DNA of 64,000 nucleotides from Opeltia flavorubescens (lineage: Eukaryota > Ascomycota > Lecanoromycetes > Teloschistales > Teloschistaceae): assembly GCA_000442125.1 (NCBI GenBank), contig KE546971.1, positions 746,583 to 810,582 on the forward strand. Reading direction: 5' to 3'. The translations under genes and the position numbers were made by a program. Numbering within the stretch: the first letter of the stretch is position 1; each line of letters opens with the position of its first letter. The notes beneath the pieces are model-generated. The model was given only the letters and a program-made list of their open reading frames with translations, was not told the DNA's origin and did not search any database. Shown here piece by piece: positions 45,868 to 56,772 of this stretch.

Positions 45868-46350
45868 AGAACATCTCACCGTACCAATCTCGACGGAGGG
45901 AAGATCGATAACAGCACCGGCGCAACAGCTTCACCAAATAACGCGATAGCCGACGGAATCCGAAAGATAGCTACTCTACGTACTGAGCAAGTGATGATCC
46001 ATGGCTCAATTCGTCAATTGGGGCTTGAGATTGAAAAGCTCTCCGACAGAGGACCCGATCAAAATTCCACCAAACAGCTCATCGTGCGTCTGGAAGAGCT
46101 TCGGTCGGATAACGCTGTGCTCAGTCATGAGTTAGAGGCTTACAAACATGTCGATCCACGCATGGTGCAGCAGAAGAGGGAGGAGATCACTACATGGAAA
46201 GCTGAAGCCGAGAGATGGAGCAACAACATTGCAATCCTGGAGAGCTGGCTACGCAGAGCATTCGCTATCGATGAGCAGCAAATGGAAGGCCTCAGGAGGA
46301 GCTGCTACGGGATGGATCACATGGAAGACGATGCTCGGGGGAAGCTATGA
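45868..46350 (+). pseudogene. 5'-truncated MND1-like meiotic gene relic
   Basis: An open frame (first ATG 45994, stop 46348-46350) encodes only the C-terminal half of an Mnd1-type protein: a coiled coil ('LRTEQVMIHGSIRQLGLEIE', 'RLEELRSDNAVLSHELEAYK'), the Mnd1 hallmark 'HVDPRMVQQKREEI' and 'AERWSNNIAILESWLRRAF', and an ending like fungal Mnd1 (CYG near the C-terminus, then GKL). Mnd1 works with Hop2 to stimulate Dmc1/Rad51 strand exchange in meiosis. The N-terminal winged-helix half (normally about 90 residues with a 'GNWYW' motif) is not found upstream in any frame I read. The piece is therefore probably a relic or partial duplicate, although an intron-rich 5' part beyond my recognition is possible. 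Confidence 0.6.
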
Positions 46351-46768
46351 GCGCATTCTGCAGATCGAGAAAGAAGCGCCCTCTTGCTAATGGCTATGAC
46401 CAAGGGCAGCGACTGTTTTAGAGCCGGAAATAATCGAGGACAAGACTGTTGAAGAATTTGGAGTGGCCGAGAGGTGCTGAGATCGAGTCTCCCCTATGCC
46501 TGTTGTCTGTTCCATGGATTGCTTCCCAGCTCGTTTAGGCTAATGGGAAGAGTCACGTGATTACTCCATCTGAAAGTACCCTGCAAAACCCCAGATTCAA
46601 AATTTTGCTCGGGCTCCGAGGCCGACAGCACAGAGCCTAGTGGTAATTGATGAACCGATCTTGTTGAGGTCATCACAGAACAAACGTTCAAAAGATGGAA
46701 GTGCCCAGGTTTAGATCTGCCCCAAGTGAACTCCGGGCTCCGAAGCGAAGACTAACACCACTAAGCCA
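46351..46768. other. intergenic, no gene seen
   Basis: 3' flank of the MND1-like relic and promoter of the F-box gene. A tRNA-like fragment (TGGCCGAGAGGTGCTGAGATCGAGTCTCC near 46463) does not fold into a whole tRNA. Confidence 0.35.
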
Positions 46769-47449
46769 ATGCAATTTTCGCAATTCACACAGCTACCTCC
46801 AGAAGTGATTTTGAGAATCTTTCAGTGTATAAGTGACTTTGCCACCATCAACGCACTCGTGCGTACATCGAGCATTTTCCATTGCACATGGCTCATGAAC
46901 GCGAATTCCATTGCGCTCACGGTTCTCCCTAAGACCATTCAATGTTACGACAAAGCTCACAAGCTAGTCGAAGCACAGGAATGGGCAGAAGCTATGGAGG
47001 ATTACTCTGGAGATCGGCGCCAGAGCTATCGCGAGGCCGTCATTGTCTTAGTGAGAAGATACTTGGAGAACTCTCGACTGGTAACCAGCTATTACGACAA
47101 TAATATTCTACCATTGCTTGGAAGACTCGATTCAAAGGAAGGCAGCAGAGACCTCCAACTGCTGCTGGAACGTGAAAGATTTCTGACAACGCTCTATCAT
47201 CTCAAAACGTTGGCGGTTGTTCGTGAAACAGATGGAGGGAGACCGTCAACCCTTGCAGGATTACAGGAGTCAGAGCTCATTGACCTGGCTGAGGTCGCAA
47301 GCTGGCTCCGCCGAAGAGCTCCCGCACAACAATGCATCGAGCTCGGTGTGAACAATCTGTTGGCAGATAGCCGATGGCTTCAAGGTCAGCTGGACAGCCG
47401 CCTGGCGGCGCTTTACACGGACAAAGAATCCCTACAAGATCCTCAATGA
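46769..47449 (+). CDS. F-box-like protein (226 aa)
   Basis: Intronless frame. Residues 6-50 form an F-box of the fungal type (FTQLPPEVILRIFQCISD, then 'TINALVRTSSIF' and 'TWLMNANSIALTVLP'), the N-terminal domain that binds Skp1 in SCF ubiquitin ligases. The remaining 175 residues are helical, rich in Leu, Glu and Arg, with no LRR or WD40 repeats; many Pezizomycotina F-box proteins look like this and have unknown targets. ATG 46769 lies right before the F-box. Good confidence that it is coding, moderate that it is a working ubiquitin-ligase adaptor. Confidence 0.75.
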   Translation: MQFSQFTQLPPEVILRIFQCISDFATINALVRTSSIFHCTWLMNANSIALTVLPKTIQCYDKAHKLVEAQEWAEAMEDYSGDRRQSYREAVIVLVRRYLENSRLVTSYYDNNILPLLGRLDSKEGSRDLQLLLERERFLTTLYHLKTLAVVRETDGGRPSTLAGLQESELIDLAEVASWLRRRAPAQQCIELGVNNLLADSRWLQGQLDSRLAALYTDKESLQDPQ

Positions 47450-48131
47450 GCACTTCGTCCTCATCTCCTACTGTTCGGGCATGCGACCAGGATGCCATTT
47501 GAGGTGTGGATTATAGGAGCTGTTTCTCTTGTCTTCTGTATAACGACTAAAATCAAACCATTGATGAAGAGATACCAACGCATTTTACCGTGGATGAAAG
47601 CATGGCGAGACACTCGTTACCTTGTTGGCTATTGACCCCGACTGATCGTCTTACTTCACATGACCTCAGCGTCTCTATGAGCACCATGTATCTGATTCTG
47701 CGTAACGACCAGCCGGAACAGGTGACACACAGCACGTGTGATGCTGTTCGAATACAAATATGGATCGTGACAGTCTTTTTCGTACTTCGAATTCACACCG
47801 CAGACTACTGAATGAGCCAATTTTTGCAAAATAAGGAACAAATGGCAATCCTCCATAGTATATACTCTTTGGTTCTCATATTTTCGCAATACTTCCGCTT
47901 ATTGAAAATATTTGACTCAAGTAATCCAGGCGGTATTTCGCATTTTACAATTAGTATATGTTGACTTATGGAGGAAACAATCATTACATAGATTTCCTGA
48001 TGAGAAGTCACATAGCTCTTGCAACAACGTCTTTGAATCTCTTATACATACTTACCTGAGTTCGAGAATCTCCCTTCCTGTCATCCATCGTCAACCAGCC
48101 ATGTACATACATTAATCGCAATTCCAAAGTC
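47450..48131. other. intergenic, no gene seen
   Basis: 680 bp, AT-richer towards 47850-48000. Only short frames. Confidence 0.4.
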
Positions 48132-49150
48132 ATGGAGTTGATAGCGCCGCCATCATTACCATTTGAACGACGCGATGCTTACAAGCCAGGCGACGCTCGC
48201 GCATACCTCAGGCTTCAAGAGCTGCGCTGCATCCGCGACAGGATCGATGTATCGGAGTCGGGTGATCCCCTTTGCAGTCTGTGTAAGGAGGTATTACTCG
48301 GAGAGCGCCTCATTGATGGAGACGGGCACGATACAGAATATCGTATCGCTTTATACGAGTTACCGTGTGGCCATTTGCGATGGTAAGTAACTCCACAACT
48401 TCTCTGATCCAAGGTGTTTGATTTTCGCCGCCGAGATCACACACGCTGACTTGCATTGGTAGCTGTTCATGCGCTCTCAAATGGCTCGATACCGCCAGCA
48501 TTTTTCACCGCATATGCCATTTCTGCGACTCGCAAAAGCTCAACATCAAGCCAGACCTCAGCGAGCTCTTCGATATCACCAACGCCGATGCTGAAACCGA
48601 TATGTCGTGGATCGAGGGCTTTCCCAGGAAGAAACGGTCTGTATCGAAATCACCAACCAAATACTCCCCAATTTATTTGCCGACCATTGACGAAATCCCC
48701 GAATACGACAATGCTGAAGCGGCCGAAGAGGTCGATATTAGCGCCCTGGTCCTCCAGACACCAGCGAAGAAGCGGAAGATGAATCCCGAAACACCTCACA
48801 CTTCTTATGCTGAGGAAATCGCACAACTTCCGTCTCCAGGCCATTATCAATGGACGCCCATGGAGCAAAATGAAGAAGATACCACTACTGCCAATGAAAA
48901 CCATGACACACCTGAAGCTGGCTTCGATTACGATGAGATTACAGTCGATACCTTGACTAGCAGAGGGAGCCCGAGACCGCATTCGCCGGCAAAGGATAAA
49001 GAAGATCGACTCTTTCTATGGAGTTGTCAGGGAGCGAGGGATTGCGATTGCTGTATTGATGACTTCGATAAAGGAAAAAAAGCACCGAGCTATGAGGAGT
49101 TTGAGGAGGAGGAGCAGAGGATCAGGAAGAAACCGAGGTATGCTTTTTGA
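48132..49150 (+). CDS. RING-type zinc finger protein (312 aa)
   Basis: Exons 48132-48382 and 48463-49150 give 312 aa; the 80-bp intron splits the RING. Cys/His ligands can be read as C48-x2-C51, C79-x-H81, C84 or C85 with C87, and C102-x2-C105 ('CSLCKEVL', 'LPCGHLRCCSCALKWLD', 'RICHFC'), the C-x-H-x2-C...W pattern of RING-H2-like E3 ligases. The rest is acidic and disordered with a basic patch (PAKKRKM), perhaps a nuclear signal, and a Cys-rich spot near the end (ARDCDCCIDDF). Likely a ubiquitin E3 ligase; the substrate is unknown. The unspliced first exon stops at once after the intron border, so splicing is needed to complete the finger. Confidence 0.8.
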
Positions 49151-49651
49151 TCTGGTTGGAGTGGTATTGGAACATTCAATTATCGAATTCAGCTGTCTCA
49201 TTAGAATTAGTACCCACAGATCTCACTGATAGGAAATACCACACTCCAACAAATTCGTCCTCCCTAGCCTTGTTGACGGTACTTGTGACAATCACCGTCT
49301 TCGACGCCTTCTTGAGCAACGGACAAGCTCTTTGTTCAAATAATTGTCCGAGTCCGGTAACAGACTTTACAATGTCTTTATCCATTTACGACACGACCTT
49401 GTTGTCCCCTTTGATTCCGTCTTTGTGCGTTGTCTGTCGCCTCAACAATGCCCTCCTCAAATAGAGTGCTTCCATCCGCCGCGTCAACTCATTCTCCGTA
49501 GGCTGTAGCTTCGTGGTCTACAGGAGCAGACAAATCGGATCACCGAAATTGTCTCCACTGACTCCTACTGCCACCCCTAGGAATATCTGAACTTTAGAGC
49601 TTTCAGATTCCGGGGTAGTTCCTTGTTGCCGTATTTTTTTTTTCTTTAACC
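49151..49651. other. intergenic with T-rich leader
   Basis: 500 bp without a gene. A homopolymer-like T-run at about 49634-49645 lies just before the next start codon, typical of fungal 5' leaders. Confidence 0.4.
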
Positions 49652-50026
49652 ATGCCTTCCCATCCTTTTACTCGCCTCCCGCAGCCTACCAAAAAGGAGG
49701 ATGAGCTACCCACCTACCGTGGTGGCGTCTTCACCAACACAATCGAACCCAGCTGCAAACGCACCAACATGCCCAAGACACGAGGCATCGTCGGTGCCGA
49801 CCCAGGAGAGCTCAGCATCCGCGAATCTAATGCTCGGAGGAAGGCATTTGATATAGAATGCTACGAATCTGGTGACGATGGATCGAGCTTTGATTTCGAC
49901 AATGTTGACGAGAAGGAAATGGAGGAGCTCTTGTTGGAGATGCGCTATCTCGAGGGAGGGAAGAAGGCTCTGGAAGATGGAGGGAGGAAAAAATCTTTGA
50001 CTTCGAGGTTGTTATCAAGGGGCTGA
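49652..50026 (+). CDS. small hypothetical protein (124 aa)
   Basis: Intronless frame with an ATG right after a T-rich leader. It is hydrophilic, with an acidic middle (FDFDNVDEKEMEELLLEMRY) likely helical and a basic C-terminus (GGRKKSLTSRLLSRG). No signal peptide or membrane segment. Codon use is like that of its neighbours, which supports coding, but I know no family and its end might continue by splicing. Confidence 0.5.
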   Translation: MPSHPFTRLPQPTKKEDELPTYRGGVFTNTIEPSCKRTNMPKTRGIVGADPGELSIRESNARRKAFDIECYESGDDGSSFDFDNVDEKEMEELLLEMRYLEGGKKALEDGGRKKSLTSRLLSRG

Positions 50027-50699
50027 GGGATGATCTTACATGTTCAGGTACTAGAGGGAGGTGAGTGTTCTCCTTTCTTGTCCTGCGATGGCCAGCCGTC
50101 AACATGATATTCGATTCTGGCTCAGGGTAGACACCTGGTAGGTTTCTTTTTCCTTGCTTCCTTGAGCAGCTGATACGGGTGCGGCCATCATACCAAGTGA
50201 TGTGAAATTCCTGGGGTTGCTCGTGTCATGTGAATGACATTCGGTGTGTCAAATCCGAGGTATCCGGCATGCCGAAGACTTTTATGCAATAAAATATTAA
50301 TTCGAGATTTCTCGGTCGATGCACCTAGTCTGTCATTATAGCCAACCTTGCCGTAATCTAATTGGACCAGAAATACATAAATTTAGGAGATCTTTCGTCC
50401 TTGTAATTTCAAGAATTTATTGGCTCATTTAGGGTGGAGAGAAGAAGATCGTTACCACAAGAAAGTGTCGATTTCACTAGTGCTCAAAGCGCAGGGGCCT
50501 CAATAGTTAGGGTAATCCTCCGGGAATGGAAAGCTGACTCTATCTTCAATTGATTTCAGCCAATAATAGGCGTTTGATTCCATAAATGGTCATGACGACA
50601 GATGTAGATGTTTTATCCCACGTAGCACGATTTAATGCTCACCAACCCCTTGGTATTCTTCGCGAAATCTTTGAGTGAATTCCGTTCAAAGATTTTGTC
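50027..50699. other. intergenic, no gene seen
   Basis: Flank of the decayed catalase locus. AT-rich around 50280-50420. No frame of note. Confidence 0.35.
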
Positions 50700-52002
50700 T
50701 CGAATTTGTATCTTCAGAGTTTCACAATACAGGGGGCACCAGTTTGGCTCATCCTCTCCAGGCCACGGCCAATGCCTTTGGGGCTGCTGGCGGCGATCCT
50801 CGAGCAAAGCGTGCATCGCACTTCATGAGTGCCAACGAGGGGCCTGCAGAGATCGCAGCCAAAACCTCCGGAGTCAATTTGGGAGGCAAGCGTAAAGATG
50901 ATTCTGCAAACTTCACCAACAACGAGAGCATTCCATGGCCAGATCCGTTGGTCTCCGCCCAATTAACAAACTGCATGATTTGTAATTTAAAAAGTCCAAT
51001 TTTCTAGTGCTCATAGTAAGACCGTCGGAGGTCTTCCCTTGGTCAGCGACACATTCCTTTTGCAGAAGCAGCAAACATTCAATCGATCCAAAAATCTGGA
51101 GCGTGAGTCTGGCTTCATGTCCACATCCCTGGCCACGCATGGCTAGCTAATCCCTGTGGCTCAGGCGCGTTCGGCTATTTTGAATGTACTGAGGACATGA
51201 GTGACCACTGGTGATTTATCTTCCTCTCGACCTCCATAAAGATGAAAGATAGCAAGTGACTGACGGTCTACTTGGTGCCATGATGCAGCAAGGCCGATTT
51301 TCTGAAGATTGCCGGCTAGAAGACACCTATCCTCATTCGTTTCTCCACTGTCACCCTTGGCCGCGAATTCCCCGACTCGGCCCGGAATCCTCGAGGTTTC
51401 GCCTTCAAATTCTATACTGCCGAAGGCAACTATGATATGATGGGCCTCGATTGTGTCAGCTATACCGGAACTACATGGTCAATTTCCGCTACCTCAACGT
51501 AGTCCATCTTCTTCTGTCGACGGCCCGATGCGCACAGATGCCAATCACGCCAGAAATGAGCAATATGTGCCCAACAGCTTCGTCCACAAGTTTCCGTCCT
51601 GATGTCGCAGAAGCGCCGTACACCGTAGCCGATAATGTCGTGAGTCGAAAGAGCCATTATGCGCACGAAGCAAAGAAGAGCGAATATAGCCAAACCATGG
51701 AGTTATACAGGCGAGTTATGGACGACAAGGCCAGGAAAGCTACGCACAGCAACACTGTGAAGATGATGTGAAGGGTCCAATACCCCATCATTCAGAAGAA
51801 GTATCTTGCGCAAATTTACAACAATGCCCCAGGATATCCGCAGGCTATATACGATTTGTTACCCAAAAAGGGATTTGAATTTTCCGAAGTTGAAGAGTTG
51901 TCAAAGACTGCCCACGAGTTCTACAAAGAAACAAAATCCAGACCTGGCGAGGATGATCAATTGGTAGGTCATGCGCCGTCTACGGCAATCTATAATTCCT
52001 GA
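50700..52002 (+). pseudogene. decayed catalase gene with internal deletion
   Basis: Pieces of a small-subunit, heme-type fungal catalase lie in order on the plus strand but not in one frame. About 50750-50945: 'GPAEIAAKTSGVNLGG' and 'NFTNNESIPWPDP'. About 51008-51100: 'KTVGGLPLVSDTFLLQKQQT'. About 51170: 'GSGAFGYFECTEDMSD'. About 51330-51430: '[20 protein letters not shown]' up to '[10 protein letters not shown]'. Then a jump to the late part: 'DGPMRTDANHARNEQYVPNS', 'PYTVADNVVSRKSHY', 'QKKYLAQIYNNAPGYPQAIY' and the ending 'LVGHAPSTAIYNS' with TGA 52000-52002. Roughly 240 residues of the core, including most of the heme pocket, are missing, and stops and frame changes break the rest. Remnant introns are recognisable, so this is an old spliced host gene, not a retrocopy. 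No active catalase can come from it. Confidence 0.85.
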
Positions 52003-52562
52003 ATCGGCACATCGAACCCCCTGGGTCCGAACAATGTATGCATGACACCTACGATATAGATGGCTCGCAATCACCACATTAACATTAAATGGTAGACTTG
52101 CTGGTGCATCATGAATCATCGATAATCCCTTCAACTATAGACTCCTTGTATGTTGGCTTGTATGTCTGGTAGACATGGCCATGGCAATACAGCGATGATG
52201 CCCCGTTTTCTTTGGCTCTACTAGTTGCTTTGAATCCTGGATTGGCATATTTCCACTTAGCCAAGACCTGATTTTAATGCCCATTATTGGCCTTTGGTAG
52301 TCTGTTTTTCGTTCAGATAAAGCCATTGTGATGCAACTTCATTGTTGCAGTCGGATATGCCCAATTGCATTGTATATGACAAAGGTGAGTACCATATATC
52401 ACTCTCAGGCATCTATGGAGACTGGATACTGCGATCTGTAAGTTAGTCTCCCAAATCGTTAGTGTATCTCCCTACGAGCCCGAAAAAACTCTCGTTCAGT
52501 AACTTGACACCACAAGATTGAGGAGACGAATAATTTGGTAAGGACTACTGGCGCCTTTACTC
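52003..52562. other. intergenic, no gene seen
   Basis: 560 bp between the catalase relic and the next unknown gene. Only short frames. Confidence 0.4.
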
Positions 52563-53645
52563 ATGGATATCCTAACCCGGCCTTTCAGATCCTCCATTTC
52601 GTCTCACTTTCAGCGAGGCCACGAGAACTCATCCGACGCTATGAAACATTCCGAGGCTCGCGAAACGTCGTTTGAGGCTGTCGATGGGAAAACTTCGCCG
52701 AGACGCGCTCATCTTGCTCGACTTCTTCGTGAAGCCCATGCTGAGCAGAGACGCAATACACGTACGCTGGAAGAAAGTTACCATACTCTCCGGAAGTCAA
52801 CCCGTTTGCTTGAACGCCGATGGGACAACTACTGCAGTGAACTCGAGCGGGAACTCAATACTCCCAAATGGGGGAACGACCCACGACCATCGGCGGAAGT
52901 ACACGAAAGAAGAGGGCGGCGACTTAGCAAGAACCCAAATAACTTGGCTGAGAATGAGGTAGACGTGACACGGGCCGCATCTCAGAAGAATATTCATCCC
53001 AGGGACTTTCCACAAGCACACCGTGGTAACGATTTCCCTGAGGTATACGATAAGCGCATCGCCACAGGTGAGCGTACTGGTGGTCAATCACGTTCCAACG
53101 CTACCCATCATTCAGATTACCAGGGGCAGCCTGCATTCTCTAGACTATCAAAAGCCACAGATCCATCAACAGCATTGAACACTTTGCCCTTGCCCACTAC
53201 AGGATTTCGGTCTCCGCCAAAAGTACGCATTCCAAATGGGGTCCCCCAAATTAGTAAGGCGCAATCACCAACAGGCAAGGTCACAGCCCGTCATGCATCG
53301 TTGCCCATACAAGAACAGCTTATTGCGTCAAGTGAGCAATCCTGCCGATATCGCGCGTCAGAGGAATTGCCTACTATTAACATCACCTCACCAACACCTC
53401 CGCATTCACCACAAATTACCGCAAATATCCAGGCCTCACTTGCACCAGTGAGAATATCGGATTTCTCTTCGTCAAATCATCCGTTGGCTGAAAATTATTC
53501 ACAATATCGACCTCGACAAGCGAGTGTGGATGGCATAGTCAATTTCAGTCTACCGCATGCTCGAGTCCATGCGACTAAGAAACAACAAGCTACCACCTCA
53601 CACCGATCTAAGGTTGAGGGACAACGGGTTCAACGAAACGCGTAG
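52563..53645 (+). CDS. hypothetical disordered protein with N-terminal coiled coil (360 aa)
   Basis: Intronless frame from a good ATG. Residues about 48-98 form a highly charged helix/coiled coil (RAHLARLLREAHAEQRRN, then TLEESYHTLRKSTRLLERRW). The rest is disordered: rich in Ser, Pro, Gln and Arg, with repeated short SP/TP sites (TSPTPPHSP) that suggest proline-directed phosphorylation. No enzyme motif, signal or membrane segment. Family not recognised. The long single frame and biased composition argue for a real gene; start and end could shift if an intron was missed. Confidence 0.65.
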   Translation: MDILTRPFRSSISSHFQRGHENSSDAMKHSEARETSFEAVDGKTSPRRAHLARLLREAHAEQRRNTRTLEESYHTLRKSTRLLERRWDNYCSELERELNTPKWGNDPRPSAEVHERRGRRLSKNPNNLAENEVDVTRAASQKNIHPRDFPQAHRGNDFPEVYDKRIATGERTGGQSRSNATHHSDYQGQPAFSRLSKATDPSTALNTLPLPTTGFRSPPKVRIPNGVPQISKAQSPTGKVTARHASLPIQEQLIASSEQSCRYRASEELPTINITSPTPPHSPQITANIQASLAPVRISDFSSSNHPLAENYSQYRPRQASVDGIVNFSLPHARVHATKKQQATTSHRSKVEGQRVQRNA

Positions 53646-54798
53646 GATCCACTGAAAGACGGGAGCTTACAAAAGGGATCGCAAGCTCGGTATAAGGGAA
53701 AAAGGAACAATGTCGGTTAGATCCTGTAAGAGATGATAGGAGACGTGGGTATCGGCTCAAGGTGAGTGCTGATCCCCTGGCGACTACTCGACTGTATCGG
53801 GTACAGTATGCTCTGCCCAGAGCATCCATCTTAGGTTCTTGGAGGCATATGCCGGCTCTTTTTGTAGGCTACTTTCATCATGGAAGGAATAATACCGGTA
53901 AGTCGATTTCGCTTCCACAGGGTGAGAAAGGTCTATTACCAAGTAGAATATCAAACACGTACTTTCCCGGGAATTCTATATTTGACGTATCATTATGGTT
54001 GCTGACTTATTATCAATCCCATTGTTCATCTTTTCCGTTGCGGCTGTTTCAATCGTGGCAGTAGATTCTATCTAGACGTGCATCAGTCAGGCGACACGGT
54101 ATCTCCAGATGGACAAGACTTTGCTCTTCAGAGCTTTATCATAAGCCATCATGCTAAGTCATGGAGACAATGATCTCAACAGTGGCAATGTCAAAGTAGT
54201 GGGATGACGGCTAATGGAAGGCGGACATCGAACACAAATTTCTGGGAGATAGGCTCATTTGTAAAACGATCACCATTGAGCAAATGACTAGGCCTAAAAT
54301 ACACTGATGTTCGAGCACGACAACAATTTAGGCTTGGAGCAACAATTATGATTCTGAGATACGGCGACACTGAGCTTATTGGCTGCTACAGCTTCTGGTT
54401 GAAGAAAGAGGAGAAGGGAGATGAGGAATTCATATTCGAGCACCTGAAATCAGGTACCAGGTAAATGGCAATATATATCACTTCGAGGCTCATGCCCAGA
54501 CTCTCTGATAGGACCGCGCTCTTGTTTTCATCCAATAAGCGTCCCCTTTGACTCCGGTACATTTGTTCCAGAGGCTCTATTGAAACTCAACACTTTGTAC
54601 GTCCGTCTTCAATTGCCGGTCTTTCATAGCAAAATGAGGTACAAAAGTGATAAGCTCAAAGTGTCTTCCAAACCCAAGATTCGATATGAACAAATCTGAA
54701 GAGCGGGATTGACCATGCCTTCTTTCTTCTTTAAAACTACTATCTGGCTGGTGATGTAACACCTTTTCCGCGTCGTCCTTCGTACGCCGATCGCCAAC
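53646..54798. other. intergenic, no supported gene
   Basis: 1.15 kb. A short frame at about 54350-54466 (39 codons from ATG) is protein-like but too short to call. Nothing else seen. Confidence 0.35.
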
Positions 54799-56340
54799 AT
54801 GGAGACCCTCAAGCTCATCTATCATGTTCTGCCGTTGCCCTCGAAAGAAGAAATCGCATTATGCTGCCAGAGCCTTTGTAATTACTTGAAGGCTAAGTTA
54901 AAACGACTAATAGTAGACATACTCGAGGCTCAAGTACCCTGTCAAATTATATCAGAGTGTTCGTGCAATGAACCAGAACACTGCCGCATTGCCATAGCCG
55001 CGGTCATCAACAATGACGGCACTACATACCTGGAATCGACCTTCCTCAACTGCACATGCGACTCCATATCATACGACCACCACCAGCGGCAAACTGATTT
55101 TCTTAATTTCAATCTCAAGGACAACGAGCAACGGATACAGCAGCTTAGGGCATTAGAGGAAGGGATCCGCTTGTTACTCCTGCGGCATCGTGAGATCTTG
55201 AAGGAAGAGATAAAGCACGAGCAGTATTGGCTCAGACAAGACTACGCTAGGACACACCTCATTCGGGAGGTCCACAATTACCAGGTACTAAAAGGGATTC
55301 CAACTGCGGCTAGGGTCTCGTGGAGCAAAGTTATTTCAAAGACTGATGGAACCGCAAAGCAGGAGCAGGAGGCATACGAAGAGAATGAACGACAGCTTTT
55401 GAAGGTAGAGAGGGATGATCTCTGGATTGACGAGGACAAGTATGTATACGATGTATTCATTGACGAACAATTCGCCAGTAGTCCGTCGCGCGTAGCCGAT
55501 GGAAAGGGCCATGTCAACCTTCACGAACAAGAATTCTCTGCAGCTGCTATCAAGAAACGAGAGTATTCTCCCTATACCATGGAAGAAAAACCCACGCTGA
55601 GGGACGCCCCCAAATCCGTCACGAGCCCCAAACTTAAACATGAAAGTCCCACAACGCCAGGCAAGCTCCGTCTCGGCCCCATCATCAATATCAAAGAGGT
55701 ACTCAGCCGTTTCAAGGGCATCAAGGCCAAAGCCGCCGAACAAAGCAACCGCTGGGTTGAAGAAGACACCCTCCGTACCGATCGCTTCACCGCCATTTAC
55801 CCCAAGCATTTCTCAGGAAATTGCTGCTGCACAACAGAGCACCGTCTTTATCACTCTTACATTGACGCTGCGTTCGACCCACCTCAACAACTAAGGATCG
55901 AGGCAGATCTTCAGTCCGAGGTACAAGAGACCGATGTCCGAAAGGAAATACGACAGAGCTTGACCACTACTAGACAAGCAGAAGTCAATTCTTTGCTCCA
56001 GTCCATCGGAAGCCATCTTCCCGCTCAGATATCAGACCTCCAAAAGGTACAAGGACCGAATGGGAGACTGAAAGCGCTGGTGGCGTATCTGAGAAAGTAT
56101 GATGGAAGGGAAGATCTGCAACCGCCAGATGAGGATGAACGGTGGGCGAAGGTATGGTCCGCGTTTACAGTGGAATTGCTGATGAAGGTGGACTGTGTAT
56201 TGGAGAGATGGCGCGAAGAGGATGATAGCTGTAAGCTTGGAAGGAAAGGCCAGAGTACAGGACATGAAGCCGATGGAAGGGATGAAAGAGCAAAGGGAAA
56301 AGGCACAGACTTTTCAGATATGGTGGCGTCCTCTTCGTGA
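54799..56340 (+). CDS. unknown protein with Cys-rich N-terminal part (513 aa)
   Basis: Intronless frame. The N-terminal 90 residues hold about ten Cys (C22, C23, C27, C48, C54, C56, C62, C85, C87 among them, in patterns such as CSCNEPEHC and NCTCDS), which could bind metal or form a small disulfide-like fold. Next is a long helix (about 100-160, rich in Leu/Arg/Glu), then an acidic-basic linker with a KxxP-rich middle. A second ordered block (about 370-480) includes a CCC cluster and ends in helices 'VWSAFTVELLMKVDCVLERW'. No signal peptide. I do not recognise the family; parts resemble small-protein-rich lineage-specific families. The tail is Gly/Lys/Glu-rich. Confidence 0.68.
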   Translation: METLKLIYHVLPLPSKEEIALCCQSLCNYLKAKLKRLIVDILEAQVPCQIISECSCNEPEHCRIAIAAVINNDGTTYLESTFLNCTCDSISYDHHQRQTDFLNFNLKDNEQRIQQLRALEEGIRLLLLRHREILKEEIKHEQYWLRQDYARTHLIREVHNYQVLKGIPTAARVSWSKVISKTDGTAKQEQEAYEENERQLLKVERDDLWIDEDKYVYDVFIDEQFASSPSRVADGKGHVNLHEQEFSAAAIKKREYSPYTMEEKPTLRDAPKSVTSPKLKHESPTTPGKLRLGPIINIKEVLSRFKGIKAKAAEQSNRWVEEDTLRTDRFTAIYPKHFSGNCCCTTEHRLYHSYIDAAFDPPQQLRIEADLQSEVQETDVRKEIRQSLTTTRQAEVNSLLQSIGSHLPAQISDLQKVQGPNGRLKALVAYLRKYDGREDLQPPDEDERWAKVWSAFTVELLMKVDCVLERWREEDDSCKLGRKGQSTGHEADGRDERAKGKGTDFSDMVASSS

Positions 56341-56772
56341 AGGTGAATGGAGATGGATGGTTTGCGATAAGTAGCATCAGTGTCCACATCCCATGAAAAA
56401 GGGATGGAGTCAGTGACAGGCAGATTGGAGGGACGACAACCGATATGGAAAAGAATGACTAAACGGCATACTTTTTTGTGTTTCTCGATCATAGAAGAGC
56501 TCGTACCTACGTACTACCAAGCTACACCTCCGCAGAATTTCCTAGTCTTTGAACACGGCTCTCGCAACCGGACTAAAGTGGCCCACGCCAATGATTCCTA
56601 CGAGCATCTCTCTAGGTTCCTCAATACAGACGCGTCCCGGGAATTGTTGAGCGTCCATTTCTCGAGAAAGCTGACTACGTTGTCCTGTTGGAAAAGGTAG
56701 TGAGAAGGCATTAAATACTCCTATATTGCGCGAGAAGACAAGCAGTGGAATCTGTAAGGCCAAAGGCTAGTC
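56341..56772. other. intergenic, no gene seen
   Basis: 432 bp between the Cys-rich unknown gene and the MITE. Short frames only. Confidence 0.4.

Noticed and set aside
45700-45990. Minus-strand reading that looked faintly like a carboxylesterase-type hydrolase
   Set aside because: On closer reading the similarity did not hold over more than a few residues, and the plus strand there is the open upstream part of the MND1-like relic.
46455-46500. tRNA-like text (TGGCCGAGAGGTGCTGAG, GATCGAGTCTCC)
   Set aside because: No anticodon arm, no acceptor stem pairing; only pieces resemble a Ser/Leu tRNA.
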